Of a DNA stretch of 50,600 nt, positions 1 to 10,279 are shown one piece after another. The stretch spans positions 1-50,600 of the forward strand of contig NW_025955246.1 of the NCBI RefSeq assembly GCF_022376445.1. The letters run 5' to 3'. Within the stretch, counting starts at the first letter, position 1. The number at the start of each line of letters is the position of its first letter. Made by a program: the position numbers and the translations under genes. The notes under the pieces are model-generated. The model was not told the DNA's origin. It did not search any database and saw only the letters and a list, made by a program, of their open reading frames with translations. The DNA is from Fomitopsis serialis. Its lineage: Eukaryota > Basidiomycota > Agaricomycetes > Polyporales > Fomitopsidaceae.

Positions 1-1048
1 TCCGCCCGCCGAAATGGGGGCGATGAAAAGCACCTTATGATGTTTCGTATGATGCATAGCGGGTGGCTCTCAGTGCGTCTGGCATTACGGTAAGGCGTCG
101 TGTAGCAACATCATGCAAGCCTTGTTGTGCAAAGTGGTGGAAGATCACAATCAAGAGGGGATCAATTCTCAAGACTCGTGTGTACTTTATATACATGCAG
201 GCCGGTGACTGACACACGACGTACTACCTACGAACCAAGATACTTAACGTCGTCCACGTCAAGAACGAGGAGAATCACCATTATATTTCAGCCACTGCCA
301 CAATATGGCCAAAAAAGGCAAGTCTCGACGCACCTGCCGAACGAACACTCAATATCCGATTGACAGGTCGTCTTTCTAACTGACGTACGCGGACCTATTG
401 AACGTATGGCCGCCCACTCGACATATAAATGCCAAGTATACAGCACGAGCTGTCTTTAGATCTCTAGAATTAGAGTCTACATACCAACATGACCAACTTC
501 CACGGTCTGCGACGTAAAGTGGACCCATGCGCGTACAACACAGAAGTCGCTCGACCAAATATAACACCATGATATTTCAGAAACAACAACACGAGCGTCA
601 GATACGTAGAACAGGGCGAAGCGAACAACCGCGCACCAACATGGACATGGCGTGCTACAACACAGTAGGCTACGTAGGTCAGACAGCGCGCGGGCGCGGG
701 GGAGGGGGCAGCATCGAGCATGGGGGAACAAACAACATGGAGGGACGCAGCGACCGGGCGCCGCGCGGCAGCGGCTGGCGCGCACGAGGGGAAGGGGACG
801 CGCTGCCGCGACTGTCCGAGCAGCCAGGGGGAGCGCGGGGGTACGGAATAAGTCAAGGGCAAAGAGCAAAACGTGTACGGTGGGAAGAATTAGAACGAGA
901 ATGACAGACACCGAAGGGGTAACACGTCTATCGATGTGGGATCGGAAGCATAAGAAAGAGCGAAACCGCGAGGGAGGCGGTGAGGGAGGCGGCTACAGCG
1001 AGCGACGGTGGAACGGTGGGGGCGTGGAGGAAGCGTTGATCATCGCGC
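1..1048. other. Intergenic, left edge
   Basis: No gene is supported here. The stretch holds short overlapping frames on both strands without conserved motifs or splice-consistent joins, plus a G-rich patch near 680-715. It would contain the 3' flank of the TOS1-like gene. Any gene cut by the left edge is not recognisable. Confidence 0.5.
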
Positions 1049-2892
1049 TTAGTGGTTGCGGCGACGGTGGTGCGCACCAAAGATGGAGCGCTTGTCCGCG
1101 CGACGCGCGTTCGCGCTGAACGACACCGTCTCGCCGGCGGATGCATCGAGGTACCCGTTCACGATGCTGCGCGGGATCGCCGTCTGGGTGTAGTCCCACT
1201 CGGTGAGTTCCTGGACGGAAATCGCATCGCTGTCCACGTCAAACACGATCCCGTACGTCGCGGGTGTGTCGACGGGGCGCGCGAATGCAGAAGCACCCGA
1301 GCCCGTCGCACCCTTGAACGAGTAGATCTCCGAGATGGCCGCAGACGGGTCGTCGCCGTTGCCGTAGAGCACCTCGGCGATGTCGAGCTCACCGCAGCCG
1401 CCGACGCCTTCGCCACGGCAGTTACAGCCGTACTGTGCCGCCCAGACAACTTGCGCGTTCAGTGCCCAGACCGCGGGCACCTGTGATGCGTCAGACGAGT
1501 CGGGCATCGTCACCGTCACGACGAACATCTTCGACTCGCCCCAGCCATGGTTGGAAGTGCCACGAGTGAAGGCGGAGCAAGCGTTGGTGTCACTGCAGGC
1601 GTTGGCAGTCACAATGTTCTGACAAAAGATCAGTCGCCGACCAGGACGGAAGTTGTCGTCTGACTTACCACTTCCTGACCGGCGGGGAGGGTGCCGTCCA
1701 TGACAGAGTCCATGGGCGAGGCAGCCGCATCGGTCCAGTTACCATTGGCGTACGACTGACTGGCACCACCGCAGACTGCAGCAACCATGAGCAAGCTGTG
1801 AAAGCACAAACAAATCATTGCAACACGTACCAGACCATTCACCAGAGAGGCCTCCGCCCTTGTTGTTCATGAACACCAAGTTGTTAGCAGAGCCACCGGC
1901 GGTCCAGGAGCTAACCTGCGACCAGGTCGCCGCGGAGGTGTTGGCCGGCTGGTAGACAGCGATGTTGGAGATTGTCATCGGCCCACGGAAGGCGATGGTC
2001 ATCTCATCGTCGAAGGGTGCAAGGTTGCCTGTAAACCGGGATAATCAGTCAGACGTCGGCTTCGAGGCCCATCAGGCAATTGGATTCGGAAAGCAAGAGC
2101 GCAGTCCACAGGCGCATATGAGCCACATACGGGTCGAACGCGGGCCCGAGGTAAGCGAGCAGAAACGCGGTATTATAGCGCTTCACCGCAGTAGGCACAT
2201 ACCGTACTGTTTCAACCATAGGTTCGGGGTGTGTGACCTGTGACCAACGAACTAGCGAAATGCCTAGTTCACAGGGCCTGGTGACCTGTGATCACAGAAT
2301 CACCGGTGGCCAGGGCAGGCGGCGGGTGACCGCCTTTGCCAGCAATGCGCCGTAGGCCCGAAGCGAAAGAAGATTGCAGAGGTATGATAGGTAGTCGGTA
2401 TCATAGACCCCACTGAAAGTAACGAGGCCATGGAAAATGCATTCGTATACCTGTGACCGCCTACGGGAATCCTTTGTTCGGACCCCTCTGTGACCTGTGA
2501 CACATGAACTGAAACCCTAGTTTGAGGGGGTGCGACCTGTGACCGAACCTACGGTCGAAACGGTACAGTAAACGGCTGTGCGTATCCAAGTCCAAAGCGG
2601 CAATCTTGCGGCACCACAACGCACCCCAGCCGGAAGAGAGAATTGCGAAACACGTTCTCAAACAAGGAAACTTACCCGAAACGGACACGCTCTCCGTCTG
2701 GCAGTAATTGCTCACGCTACAACTAGGCCAGTCACCGGGGACAAGGTCGGTGACCTTGTTGTAGCTGCCAGATCCACCGATGCCGGTGTACTTGAGCGAT
2801 GTGAGGGAGTTGTCACGCCGCATGAGGTTGTTGGGCGTGAGCGCGTTCGCGCCGACGAGGAGCGTCGAGACTGTGACAAGGGCCGAGAACAT
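1049..2892 (-). CDS. TOS1: TOS1-like secreted cell-wall protein (DUF2403/DUF2401 type)
   Basis: Four exons on the minus strand (2892-2676, 2028-1831, 1775-1669, 1618-1049) join in phase to 363 residues. The start at 2892 opens a hydrophobic signal peptide (about residues 1-18, ending near GANA), followed by a dibasic MRRD site. Residues about 35-140 match the N-terminal Tos1/DUF2403 region (IGGSGSYNKVTDL, then LAPFDDEMTIAFRGPM). The C-terminal half has the GH16-like motif GCGELDIAEVL, with the ExDxxE arrangement used by that clan for catalysis. Tos1 proteins are secreted, covalently bound or soluble wall proteins linked to beta-glucan; whether this one is enzymatic is inference. Intron 1 is unusually long (647 nt) and carries a repeat; the other two are 55 and 50 nt. 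No GPI-anchor signal is apparent at the basic C-terminus (RRRNH). Confidence 0.85.
2029..2675 (-). other. 647-nt intron 1 of the TOS1-like gene
   Basis: The donor is GTAAGT at 2675 and the acceptor is TTTACAG ending at 2029. The protein reads straight across the junction (VSVSG to NLAPFDDE), as expected for the family, so no coding exon appears to be missing. Most other introns in the window are 47-65 nt, so this one is about ten times the norm. It contains five copies of a GACCTGTGA core. Confidence 0.8.
2233..2542 (+). repeat. Diverged repeat with GTGACCTGTGA core inside the TOS1 intron
   Basis: The core occurs at 2233-2243, 2281-2291 and 2490-2500 (GTGACCTGTGA), 2532-2542 (GCGACCTGTGA) and, shortened, near 2449-2457 (ACCTGTGAC). 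Two spacers are alike: after the first and fourth copies by position comes GAACT, GAAA and CCTAGTT and then a second core 42-48 nt downstream. This suggests an old tandem array with a unit of roughly 42-48 bp. Confidence 0.75.
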
Positions 2893-4258
2893 GCTGGTTG
2901 TAGGATGTGTTCGTCAACAAGCGAATGTGTGCGTGGGGAACGAGTGTGGTGTCGGCCCTGCAGAGGTCGACGGGGCGAGGAACGCGCGGGCAAGGGAGGC
3001 CGTTGGCGTAAGAGAACGTGGGAGACGAACAGGATGAGCGCAGAGGCACGCACTCTGTATTTATGGCCCTCGGCACTCGCCGCAGCCACGGCCTTTTCGC
3101 GCCCCCCAGAGATCGTGATCTGTGAGCGTCACCCAATCGGGAATAAGCAGGCCTGGTCCCGTCGGTCTCGCACTGCGTCGCGCAACAATTGGTGGCACCT
3201 CCCAAGCACCTCTCCATCACGCACGCACTGGAACGCAACTGCACCGAGACTTACCGGACTACACGGCCTCGCGATCGACACGCGTAAAATGTCGATCGAT
3301 CTCTCCGGGCCTCCGCGCGTGAGGCTTTAACCAGGCTTTAACTTCTGTGGCTACGGTCCAGTAAGTTAACCACGATGCGCCTGCAATACTGTATTGGTGC
3401 TCACCGGAACGGCGTCGTCTAGCACCGTATGACAATCCGCTCACTCTCTTGGCACTTGCTCGACACTAAAGTACTCCGTTGTTCGTGCCTGGTGTCGATG
3501 AGCGCTGAGCTGGCACATTCAGCATGGCATCCGACAGCGTGGTATGCACGAGGAGTCGGAGGGCACTGACCGTTGCTGTCTGCGTGGCTTCTGGACCACC
3601 GCTGGCTCTAATTTCCGCTGGATGTTCCCTCAATTGTCCTTCATGCGAATGTGTTGGACGGACATAAGGGAACAGCACGTACACGGCAGGTTGTGCGTGT
3701 GATACCGAGCTAGTGATGATGGAAGACCGAAGTCAAGGAGGACCTTGCCATTGACGAGACGAGGACGCGCTTTAAGTACTTGCACCCAGAAAGCAGTCTT
3801 CTGCGATAGTTCATCGTCTGCCAGAGAGAGTTCAGAGAGATGTCGATCGTAAGTATGACGAGTTGCCTAACATATGTAGCTACAACCTGCCCGGAAAGGA
3901 AGCTGGCCGCAATACGCCACCACGAATCGCGGCCCAGATGACGACGACATCGTCGGGGTCCGCGCTGACTTGTCTCTGAGAGAATACCGGCGTAAAATCC
4001 AAGCGTTTTGAAGCCTGGAAAGGCCATGCACATTGCAGGCTGTGTATCACTACCGCTGTTGGGGGAGAGATCACATAAGTTCAGTAATTCAGTGATAGTG
4101 CGATAAGTCTAGGAGTAAGTAGTGCTCGGTGTATAAGTTAACTTGTACTATCTAAACCATAGTAAGTAAAGTATACTGTGGTCGGGACTCGGCGTTGTCA
4201 TCCCTTCCTCTTCTCCCTCTACCATCTCCTTCCTCTGCAGGCATTCTACGCAAGGCGG
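2893..4258. other. Intergenic between divergent TOS1-like and SDR-like genes
   Basis: This is a shared upstream region of two divergent genes. A TATA-like ATAAATA on the minus strand at about 3057-3066 lies about 165 nt upstream of the TOS1 start. A pyrimidine-rich stretch at 4200-4240 just precedes the SDR-like start. I see no supported coding sequence or element in the remainder. Confidence 0.5.
3057..3066 (-). promoter_or_regulatory. TATA-like box of the TOS1-like gene
   Basis: The minus strand reads CCATAAATAC here, about 165 nt upstream of the ATG at 2892, leaving room for a 5' UTR of about 130 nt. It is a motif match only. Confidence 0.35.
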
Positions 4259-5842
4259 ATGGTGGTTCAAGTGATATTTGGACTTGTTGCAGCTGTGCCA
4301 TCCAAGTACTATGTTCACATAGGCCTCACAACTGTTGCTCTCGTTGTTCTCTACGCCTTCTCCCAGGGCCGCACAACCAACCGTGAACGGGATCTCCATG
4401 CGCGGGTCATCATCCTTACAGTTGCGTAAACTGCTCCTCAATGCAGCTCTCGATTTACAGAATTGTTTTTGTCTAGTAGGGAGGCTTCACGCCAGTGGGC
4501 CTCGTGCTGCTCAATGCCCTAGCTTCGCGCGGCGCGCACATCATCGCGCTCTCGCCGTACGCTCTCGACCACCCCTATCCCTCCGTCCTGATCCCCCTCC
4601 TCCGCGCAACTACCAACAACGAGCACATCTACGCCGAGCATGCAGACCTCGCCGATCCCAAGTCCATCCGCGACTTCTCCACCAAGTTCCTGACGGGCCA
4701 GGACACACGTCTCGACGGCTTCGTCTTCGCGCATGAGTACCATACCATCGGGTCGTTCTTCCGGCGTGGGCAAAATGAAGAGTACGCACAGAGGCGAGAG
4801 ACGGCGTCGCTTGCGACGTTTCTTATTATCACCCTCCTGCTGCCCGCGCTCCTGGTCGAGCCTGCTGAGCGCGACATCCGCATCGTCAGCGTGGTCAATC
4901 CGTTCTATGCGGCGGCGGCCCCCGCCTTCGCGGCGCAACTGTCTGGTGTGTCCAAGTCGTCAGGGTCGTCACCACTCCTTCTATCCGAAGGGCAGCGCGC
5001 CCTGCGGACGGCCATCCTCACCCGCCACTTGCAACGCGTCCTCGACTCACTGCCTAACCAGTCGCCGGACGCTCAGAAAGCTAACGCAGGCCCAGGCGCT
5101 CAAACGCCCCCCGAGAAACTAACCCCACAGCCTTCCAACATCCTCACTGTGTCTGCCTGCCCAGGCATCAGCCGTAAGGACACCATCGCGCCACTACTTG
5201 GCGCCGACAGAGACTCCCCTGAGGGATTCACCATGCTCGGCTTTCTCATGTGAGTACTCTAACATTAGTCTGCGACCGCAGCCCATTCAGCGTGCTTGAC
5301 GACACCTTGCTTGCCTCAGCTATCTACTCCTTTTCCCGTTTCTTCTCGTCTTCGCGAAGTCCCCAACCTCGTCGCTTCAGACGATCCTGCACGTCCTCTT
5401 CCTGCCCTCGCCCCTCAAGCGTGCCCATGCCGTCCTCAACGCCTCGTTGAACCCCGACGCGCAAGATAAGCAGAAGGAGCAGGAACCAGCACAGGACAGC
5501 GAGGAGGTCCCGCGCCCTGTCATGATTATCAACGAAGAGGTACTCAAGCCGGGCGCACTGTACCGCGAGTGTGCGGTCGTCCAGCAGAATGTGCCCGGCC
5601 TACCTGGGGAGAGCAAGAGCGAGAAAACGGAGGCGACAGAGAAGGGCAAGGAGAAGGCCCAGCCTATGGAAACGGTGCTTCCCGATGACGGCGAGCTGGG
5701 CGGGGAAGCAGTGGGGCGAGTGGTGTGGGAGTGGTACGAGGTGCAGCTGAAGGCGTGGGAGGACAAGGCCGGAGTCAAGGAGGCCGTTGTCGCCGAGGCA
5801 GAGGGTGGTCAGTCCGCAGCTAGTGTCGCATCCACATCATGA
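4259..5842 (+). CDS. SDR-like (DUF1776/Tda5-type) membrane-anchored Rossmann protein
   Basis: Three exons (4259-4420, 4480-5249, 5320-5842) join in phase to 484 residues; introns are 59 and 70 nt. An N-terminal membrane segment (about residues 14-33, YVHIGLTTVALVVLYAF) is followed by a Rossmann-type dinucleotide-binding turn formed across intron 1 (LTGGFTPVG). A second hydrophobic patch runs across the exon 2-3 junction (IYLLLFPFLLVF). The short-chain dehydrogenase YxxxK catalytic pair is not evident, so enzyme activity is doubtful. The layout resembles the fungal DUF1776 family that includes yeast Tda5, of unknown biochemical role. The C-terminal 130 residues are charged and low complexity. 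The start at 4259 was chosen over an in-frame ATG at 4178 because conserved-looking sequence begins there and a pyrimidine tract lies between. Confidence 0.75.
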
Positions 5843-6410
5843 GTTGGCGGTGGCTGTAGAGCTCCGTGGGTGGGTCATGTATCTGCTGTAACAGCTATTT
5901 TTGCAGTCCGTCGCATCCTGCGAACTGCGCAATACAACATGAACTTCAGCGATCCATTTACAAGATGTCTCCTGCCGTTTCTTGGTCCTTGACTTATGAG
6001 TACATGTCTCATATCTCAGTCGACAGTCTCCCGCCGGCTTCGTTGGATAGTCCCAATCCTATGGCCAACGATCTTTCTGCACAAATAATTCGGTTCGGCA
6101 AGCCTTTGTCTGTGTATATGGTGCGATGATATAGCCAATATATGGCGACTTCTGTCTGTTCCACATGCTGACCAGCACACGATGTAATGTGTAAACAACG
6201 CTCTATGGAAGAGCTTCAAACTGGGGCCACTGCCAGGGCCGACGCGTCCTAAACGCGGTCACGTGTGCGTGACGTTCATGATCTCACCAATTCAGCTCGA
6301 GTGGAGCTACCGCCTACCCTGCTACCACGCCGCCCATCATACATCCGAGTTTTCCAGTTGAAACACCCCGACACCTCGACAGGCTTTGCACCACCTTACT
6401 TATCCAGAGT
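5843..6410. other. Intergenic between SDR-like and CMC4 genes
   Basis: Two plus-strand genes are separated by 568 nt. Nothing coding is supported; the region probably holds the 3' UTR of the first gene and the promoter of CMC4. Confidence 0.4.
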
Positions 6411-6752
6411 ATGGCAAAGGTACATCATCACGTTCTCCGGTAATCGTTCCCTAGGTTGCTCACATCGGGATATCAGGCGGCGGACCCACCATGTCAAGCT
6501 GAAGGTAAGGTGCAAATCACCGCAATTGAGCAAATTTTAACACTCTTCGTGTATCTCCCAGCTTGCGAGCTTCAAACGTGCCTCAACAAGAACACGTACA
6601 AGCCGGAGAAGTGCGAGGAGCACATGCGCAACTTGTACAAGTGTTGTCAGGCGATGTATGAACAGACGGATGGAAAGGGAGAGTCCACTGCTTGCCCAAT
6701 GCCAAGTGCGGTACAGCGATGGCTGAAGAACCACGGAGGGACCGCCTCGTAG
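6411..6752 (+). CDS. CMC4: CMC4-type twin-Cx9C mitochondrial protein
   Basis: Three exons, 6411-6419, 6477-6504 and 6562-6752, give 75 residues; introns are all 57 nt. The cysteine pattern PCQAEACELQTC, then C-x9-CC (EKCEEHMRNLYKCC), then a Cys-Pro near the end matches Cmc4/MTCP1-p8 proteins of the mitochondrial intermembrane space. Those are folded by the Mia40/Erv1 relay, and Cmc4 is among the small Cx9C proteins of unsettled function found with respiratory-chain biogenesis factors. The first coding exon is only 9 nt (ATGGCAAAG) and the second 28 nt, so ab initio prediction could easily miss this gene. The splice joins restore the conserved PCQxEAC sequence exactly, which is the main support. 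The usual family length is about 70-80 residues. Confidence 0.88.
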
Positions 6753-7127
6753 TTCGCTACACCCGTAATACGTCTCCGCGATACCAATGAACCAAATCTA
6801 TATGGCCTAACATAGCCCGGCCCCACTCACTGTACTCTCCTGTCAGTGTGATCCGCCTCTATGATATGCAGCACATATTGTAATGAAACTGACTTCATTT
6901 TACACTTCAGAATCTGCATATGTACATCGATAGCTTTGCAATGTTACAGCGCGAAAGCAAGAAAACAGCGAGATTGTCTCGAGCACAAGACACTAGCAAC
7001 GAGAGCGATTTGGCGTCAATATCAAATGGACATGTCTAGGAGTTCTTGTCACCGTATCCACCATGTCCACGGATCCATCCGTCCACACTATTCTTCCAGT
7101 CCTGAGCAAACGTCGTCCTCAGTCTGC
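6753..7127. other. Convergent 3' region, CMC4 and GW/WG gene
   Basis: Two genes converge across 375 nt. I see no coding sequence or element beyond the expected 3' UTRs. Confidence 0.4.
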
Positions 7128-10100
7128 CTACCAAGGCCCGTTCGACACGCGGCCCCATTGATCAGTGCTTGATGCGACCGAGCGATTGTCGTCCTCGTTC
7201 TGCATCTCGTCGGCCCAGTTCAGCTTTGCCGTAGGCACGAACTGAGGTAGGACTGTCGCGGTGGGGTTCGCACTGGCAGGGATCTTTCCACCATTCTGAG
7301 TGTTCTGAATGTCCTTCTTCTGGTTCTTCTTATCCTTCTTCTTTCCCTTCGCTTTGCCCTTTCCTGCATCGGGTGCCACAGCACCGTGGGCCTTCGACGT
7401 GTTAGGCGCGACTGTGCTTGCGGAAGAGACCGCGTCGTCGTCCTTCCCTACGACGTCGGTCTCGGCCCACATGCCTATGCCCTTTGACGCGACACTCCAT
7501 CCAGCTGCGGACTTCGCATCGTCACCTTTGTCATGGACGTTGTCGTCCTCGGCCCACATGCCCACACCCTTTGAAGCGACACTCCATTCGCCCTCGGACT
7601 TCGCATTGTCGTCCCTCTTCTGGACAACGTGGGTCTTCTGGACGACGTAGGTCTTCTGGACAGTGTGGGTCTTCTGGACAGTGTGGGTCTTCTGGACAGC
7701 GTGGGTCTTCTGGACAACTTGGGCATCGCCCCATTGGCCCTCACCCATGGACATGACACTCCATCCCCCCACGGATTTAACATCGTCGGCTTTGGTCTGA
7801 ACAACGTCGGGCTCGCCCCACTGGCCGGCGCCATTTGACACAGTGCTCCATCCGCCGACGGACTTCGCGTCATCATCGACAGTTGCGTTGCGGCCGACTT
7901 GCTCTACCCACTGTTGTATTCCGCCCGCACGCGAGCCACCTGAGGGCGGGGGTGACAAAGGAACAAACAGTTTGTTTCCTGCATTGCCCTTGCCTTTCTG
8001 CAGCCGCGCGGGGGCAGCGGGGTAGGTTTCGTAGATGCGGCTCGGCCGGCGCTGGCGCCATTGCCATTGCCATTGCCGTTCTTGCGCAGCCCAGCTGGCG
8101 GCGGGGGTGGGGTAGCAGGCGTGGTCGGCGTAGCAGGCATGCTCGCCTGAGTACTGCCACCAGCACCGCTTGAGCTGCGTTTCGTCAAGTGCGTAGGGCG
8201 CTGTAGGTTGCCGGGTCGGGTGGGCGGAGTGTTCGGTTGAGGGACGGTGCGCATCGGCCTCTTACCACGACTCGCAGGCGGAGGGGAGCTTCTCTCCGAA
8301 GATGCAGACTCAGAGCGCTCGTCGGATGAAGGCGAGGAACCGGCATCCGGAGGCGAGAGGTGCGGCGGCCCGTCGCGCTCGCCCGCCGAAGCACTGTCTT
8401 GCCCCGCCGTAACATCGCCGCGGCGACCTCTGTTCGTGTCGGTGATAGTACGCCAGGTCCCCTTTGTTTCTGAACCGACGCCATTGAAATCAACCCTGAT
8501 CTATTCAGTGTAGTGGCGCCGACGTACCTGCTCGCGAAGTTTTCCCCTTCTTGTCGTTTGCCCTTGCTGCCCTCTCCGCCTCGCGCTTCTGCTGCCTGAG
8601 GAAGTCGGCATAGTCTCTGCATGTCGTAGGCTTGCACTTGTTATTCTGGTGGAAGCTGCACTTGAAGACGAGCTCTGTTATCTTGCTCGCAGGTTTCGCC
8701 GGCCCTGGTCCGGACGTGCTCCAGTCGCCTTGCTGCGCTTCCTCATCCGCTTGACCACCGGCCTCCCCCCATCCTGGTCCAGATGTGCCACAATCGCCGT
8801 GCGATGCCTCGTACTCCTCTTTATCAGCGTGCGGATTCTCCTCTGCAGGAAATAGCATGATGTTGCTCGCAGTCGGCACGCCCACAATCTCGACGTCGTC
8901 TTCGCTGTCCTCACCTTCGTCGTCGGCCATGCTCGCGCCCACTGAGAAGCTCCTCGTTTCGTTAGGCACGTCGTCCTGGGGCGTGTGTGGGGAAGATTTG
9001 CCGCTCTCGCTCTCGCTCGACCCGGACGACGCCCTGCCCACACTGCGCACGAGCCCTGGTGGGCCCATGCTCCATCTGGACGCCGGCGTCGTGATCGCGC
9101 TCGGGGGCGAAACCAGCCCTGGAGGCAGGGTCGCTTGGAACGAAGATGACCTATCTTGCGCCCCTGTGAAACGGTGAGCAAAGGACATTACCGGTCAGGA
9201 GCCGTAATACTTACAGCCTGCGAGGTTACGAGTCTTGTTGTCCCGGGGACCAATCGAGTAATCTTGCTGTTGGGCGTGTGGGGTGCCTGCCCGATTGGAC
9301 GGAGCACGAGCCTCGGCTTCCCTTGCCTTTTGCCACGCAGGAGAACCAACTGGTGTAGCAGATATTCAGAAGAGAGAAGTGGGGATGCGATGATGACCAT
9401 ACCTGGAGGAGCGCGGGTCGGTGGCGGTGGCGGATGGTGCTTGGATGGAAGCGGGCGGCAGAGATTTTCTCTTGTCAGGTCTTCCTTTGGGGGATCGCAT
9501 CTTTCTGTGGGCGGGTACGGATACTTGATGACACTGAAGTGGCGTGGTGAGGAATAGTCATAGTGAAAGACTGAGAACCTACTTGTTAATGCGGTGCCAC
9601 TTGACACTGCTCTCCTTCGATATGAACCACTCGTCCATCAGATCAATACGCTTCCAGCCTTGTGAGAGAAAGATCAGGAGATGATACACCCAAAGTGCGA
9701 ACACTCTCACCATACTTCTCGACGCCCCAACTAGTCGAGTATGTGCAAAAGAACACCTTGGAGCTCATCGTCTTCTCAACGTCCGATGGATTGCGGAGGA
9801 ACGTGGACCAGCGATGTTCGCCGAGGATCTCTGTGCAATTCCCAAGAGCCCGATTGACTTCGATGATGAGCATGCTCGGAGACTTATAACGAATGATAGT
9901 TGAGTGAGCAAGTCCACATTCGTTAGACGTAGACACCGCAGATCACAATAGAGCAGGTGTGAGGCTCGGCACGCGGTTTGCGACCGGAACAGCCTGATAC
10001 TGTCGCAATGATCTGCCACAATCATGGCCATAGTGGTTGTATGCTCGTGGCCGTGTTCACTGCGGTGCGATGACGACGATAACGTACCTTGGGCTTGTGG

Positions 10101-10279
10101 AAGAAGGCGAGGAGGTTCTCTCTACCGATGCAGCTCGCGATCCAGTAGGCAAAGGCCATGCGATCAGCCTCGACGTCCATGTCAGCGTTCATCGGGTATG
10201 GACGGTACACCGTCAGATACTTGTGGCCTTCATTGTCTCCATCCGTGAGCTTGTTGCCTTTGCTTTTGCTTTTACCCAT
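7128..10279 (-). CDS. GW/WG-repeat protein with Cys/His motif; candidate Argonaute-binding platform
   Basis: Exons on the minus strand: 10279-10088, about 9882-9711, 9658-9583, 9533-9403, 9349-9215, 9163-8528 and 8469-7128; about 894 residues once one missing base is counted at the G5 run 8010-8014. Residues 1-165 form a compact conserved-looking domain (HKYLTVYRPYP, MLIIEVNRALG, GEHRWSTFLRNP). About 399-415 is a Cys/His cluster (CSFHQNNKCKPTTC). Residues about 640-790 repeat a module with Trp beside Gly (GGWSVxSxGxGQWGE), interrupted by six VQKTH-type units, then a Lys-rich tract and a WG-containing end. Trp flanked by Gly in acidic disordered sequence is the hallmark of Argonaute-hook proteins; the binding role here is inference. 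The start has a good context (GCCATGG). The exon 2 acceptor (AAG, 195-nt intron) is the weakest junction. I do not recognise the N-terminal domain. Confidence 0.65.
7611..7718 (+). repeat. 18-bp tandem repeat, six copies, within the GW/WG coding exon
   Basis: Six contiguous 18-bp units of the form GTGGGTCTTCTGGACAGT, with mostly one to three differences each, run from 7611 to 7718. On the coding (minus) strand each encodes a hexapeptide like VQKTHT or VQKTHV, so copy-number change stays in frame. Confidence 0.9.

Noticed and set aside
470..1119. Overlapping long frames near the left edge
   Set aside because: Arg/Gly/Ala-rich translations on both strands typical of GC-rich non-coding DNA; no conserved pattern.
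2300..2503. Possible extra exon inside the long TOS1 intron
   Set aside because: The flanking exons already join into contiguous family sequence, and the frame inside shows no Tos1 similarity.
7611..7718. CRISPR-like array
   Set aside because: The repeats are directly tandem without spacers and lie inside a coding exon of a eukaryotic gene.
7629..7838. Plus-strand frame with repeated GLLDSV units
   Set aside because: It is the antisense shadow of the VQKTH repeat in the GW/WG gene, whose minus-strand exons continue in phase on both sides.
7979..8175. Intron in the GW/WG gene to explain the frame change
   Set aside because: Only weak donors are available and it would remove coding-like low-complexity sequence; a single missing base in a G5 run is simpler and matches two other cases. 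Kept as an alternative.
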